DNA of 61,187 nucleotides, from contig ADNK01003228.1 of NCBI GenBank assembly GCA_000320545.1, forward strand, positions 1 to 61,187. Direction: 5' to 3'. The notes beneath the pieces are model-generated. The model saw nothing but the letters and a program-made list of their open reading frames with translations. It did not search any database and was not told where the DNA came from. Shown piece by piece: positions 59,334 through 61,187 of this stretch (position 1 is its first letter; each line of letters starts with the position of its first letter). Origin of the DNA: Bigelowiella natans CCMP2755. Its lineage: Eukaryota; Cercozoa; Chlorarachniophyceae. The translations under genes and the position numbers were made by a program.

Positions 59334-61187
59334 TCATCGCTTTCGGAACTTCACCAACCACCAGGTAATAGATTCCTCTCTAACCTTATCTCCTTTGTCG
59401 CTTACCCAGAACTCACCTTCGTCCTTAGGTTCGTGTCCATACCAGCCCTCTGCATCAAGGTCCCCCAGGACCTTATACCAGTGCTCAAAGGGTAAGTCGG
59501 GAACAGCTAGGTAGAGTAGCTGATATTTTCCGTCCTTTATTTTCATAGCTACCCTCTCCATATTTCGTAATCCAGGGTAGCCTAGATAGACAATCTTCAT
59601 GCGCCAATCGTCGTTCACCCTGACCTTATTGTTTCCATATTCCACATCGAACTTAGGTCGGGGTCCTAAACAAGGCATTGCTCGCTCCCACACAGTAGGG
59701 TTTACTTTAACATCCTCTAGGAGCTTCTCACCGATATCATAATTCTTTAGGTGACTGATGTGGCGCAAGGTGACCCTGTTCCCATCATAGATGTAGTACT
59801 GCTTCCTCCCCTTCCTCTCGGTAACCTTTGCAACGCCACCCCAGAAGGGGTCTTGTTTATTTCTCGATCTCAGATTTACCTTGGCCCTAACATACTGTCC
59901 TTCCTTTAGAACTCGGCCATCGTACGGGACCTTCTCGTCTTCGCTCTCGGTATCGTCGTCGTTGTCGTCGCCTTCTTCCCTCTCCTTATCCTTGATACCT
60001 CCCCCAGACGTGAAGGTGTCGTTTACTAACCCTTGTATCTTGTTTGGTGTGGTGCTATTTATCCTGCTTAGGTTGGCCAAGGTGCGGTGGAGTCGCTCTA
60101 CCTTGGAGTTGGACTGGGCATAGTATACAGGTGAGGCATCAATATTAGGGTGTGGTAGCTGTAGAAGAGAGGTCTCATTATCCACATGTAACTTCTTTGG
60201 TATCTTGTTTATGCTAACTTCATCAGGGATAGCCTGGAGCTCAGACTCCCAGGTACGGTAGCAGTTAGTAAGCCTCTGCTTATATAAGCCTTTGTTCTTC
60301 TTAGCAACGTTGACCTTGATAATCTTTTTAACCCAGCACTTTCCAGTGGCCACATCAACGAAGGTAAGGTAGTGATAGCCATCGTACTTATAAACATCAA
60401 TTTGCACGATATCTAAGAAGTTCCTTGCTTTGATTTTCTTAGATGCACGGCTCTTGCTGGACTCCTTGGTGGCGACGCCTGCCGCCTTCAAGCTGGAGCA
60501 CCTGCAGCCACGCAGGTATGTCCTTATCTCTTTTAGCTTGTAGGGCCAGTAGTAATGGTAGAGTAGAGCAGTGATATGGTTTTCTCCTACGTGTGCAGGT
60601 CCATGGGCGGTAAAGAGAAGGGCTCCCCTGGTCCGCCGTGGCACGTAGGTACGCCTAACATTATTAGTGTATACATATATCCTATCACTAAGTACCTCAT
60701 GCTTGTGTTTGTATTTATCCAGGTGTTCTTGAAGGTGCTGGAGCTCCTCTGGCTCAGGCAGGAAGTCGCCGTCCTCGAAGGTAATCGCGTTAACCATAGG
60801 GGTGACCTGGGTAGGGACTTTCTTTTCGAACAGCCTGCTGAAATAGTCAGCAAGCTGCTTGTCTCCTGGTGCGTAGACCACTGTCCTCTTGTCCCTAAAC
60901 TCTTCCGTGTCCGCCCTCATAGCTGCATACTCATCGTTAGGCGCTTCGAGCTTGCGGTCGATGCCTAGGAGGGGCTTGTGGTCAGTCATTAAGGTGAAGC
61001 TGGGCACCGACAGCAGGTAGTATCTTAGTTTCCTCTGCGCCTCAGTCATGGCTTTATACTCTCCTTTTGTAGGGCTGTACTTGGCCTCAGCTGCTGTGCA
61101 GGCCCTGCCCCACACCCGTATGATCTGCTGGTCTTGGGTAAGTACAGCACCCATACCTAGCTTAGACCAGTCTGTCCATAGGGTAGC
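59334..61187 (-). CDS. pol polyprotein of copy C, RNase H to integrase C-terminus (partial)
   Basis: The frame is open from the window edge to the stop at 59334. It carries the end of RNase H (EAKYSPTKGEYKA, MTDHKPLLGI), the integrase zinc site, the D...D...E core, a GPF/Y-like stretch (DPFWGGVAKV) and an intact C-terminal extension ending FRKR. The C-terminus shows the normal, unduplicated form of copy B. The spacing between the second Asp and the Glu of the integrase core is 27 residues by my count, shorter than the usual 35. Confidence 0.92.
   Translation of the reverse strand, partial: ATLWTDWSKLGMGAVLTQDQQIIRVWGRACTAAEAKYSPTKGEYKAMTEAQRKLRYYLLSVPSFTLMTDHKPLLGIDRKLEAPNDEYAAMRADTEEFRDKRTVVYAPGDKQLADYFSRLFEKKVPTQVTPMVNAITFEDGDFLPEPEELQHLQEHLDKYKHKHEVLSDRIYVYTNNVRRTYVPRRTRGALLFTAHGPAHVGENHITALLYHYYWPYKLKEIRTYLRGCRCSSLKAAGVATKESSKSRASKKIKARNFLDIVQIDVYKYDGYHYLTFVDVATGKCWVKKIIKVNVAKKNKGLYKQRLTNCYRTWESELQAIPDEVSINKIPKKLHVDNETSLLQLPHPNIDASPVYYAQSNSKVERLHRTLANLSRINSTTPNKIQGLVNDTFTSGGGIKDKEREEGDDNDDDTESEDEKVPYDGRVLKEGQYVRAKVNLRSRNKQDPFWGGVAKVTERKGRKQYYIYDGNRVTLRHISHLKNYDIGEKLLEDVKVNPTVWERAMPCLGPRPKFDVEYGNNKVRVNDDWRMKIVYLGYPGLRNMERVAMKIKDGKYQLLYLAVPDLPFEHWYKVLGDLDAEGWYGHEPKDEGEFWVSDKGDKVREESITWWLVKFRKR

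Larger units (their letters stand above)
58957..61187 (-). mobile_element. Ty3/gypsy-type LTR retroelement, copy C (partial, runs off the window)
   Basis: Starts with a 326-bp LTR (58957-59282) then matches copy B nearly base for base, except that the 200-bp duplication is absent and a few substitutions are present (near 60043 and 61150). It is preceded by TTGAA, as copy B is. Its gag end lies outside the window. Confidence 0.95.

Overview
The window is nuclear DNA of a eukaryote. It holds twelve host loci. All but one (the DHX16-type helicase) are split by short GT-AG introns of about 60-300 bp, which I followed exon by exon through conserved protein motifs and matching splice phases. Microsatellites (TA, CA, GA, TC, ATC, GTA) sit in many introns and spacers. 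Five predicted proteins (GNAT, raffinose-synthase-like, DUF89, RsmD-like, nucleosidase-like) begin with a hydrophobic signal or anchor segment followed by an Arg/Ser/Thr-rich stretch. That is the bipartite leader expected for a secondary plastid inside the endomembrane system. I infer an alga with a complex plastid, possibly a chlorarachniophyte, but the sequence alone does not settle the group.

Layout, left to right: truncated Ty3/gypsy-type LTR element A (1-2515); SWIM zinc-finger gene (-); GNAT acetyltransferase (+); raffinose synthase/alkaline alpha-galactosidase (-); long Tudor-like + DUF89/ARMT1 gene (-); CAF-1 p60/CHAF1B WD40 gene (+); DHX16/Prp2 helicase (-); PEX11-type gene (+); RsmD-type RNA methyltransferase (-); very large NHL-repeat, Cys-rich, multi-TM membrane protein (+); MTA/SAH-nucleosidase-like gene (-); small ER Sep15/SelM-like protein ending in KDEL (+), whose last intron contains LTR element B (52407-58058); 3' end of a membrane-protein gene (-), apparently cut inside an exon by LTR element C (58957 to the window end).

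Strands alternate almost perfectly, giving compact divergent promoters and convergent 3' ends. The gaps 3' of genes share an odd CTAG/GCATGC-rich texture. The three retroelement copies have LTRs of the same 326 bp length with no difference found by eye. Copy B has a 4-bp target duplication, yet its body carries an in-frame 264-bp gag deletion (relative to A) and a 200-bp tandem duplication that breaks the pol C-terminus (relative to C). No bacterial operons, CRISPR arrays, rRNA or tRNA genes were seen. All exon coordinates are manual predictions; a few links are flagged as unresolved.
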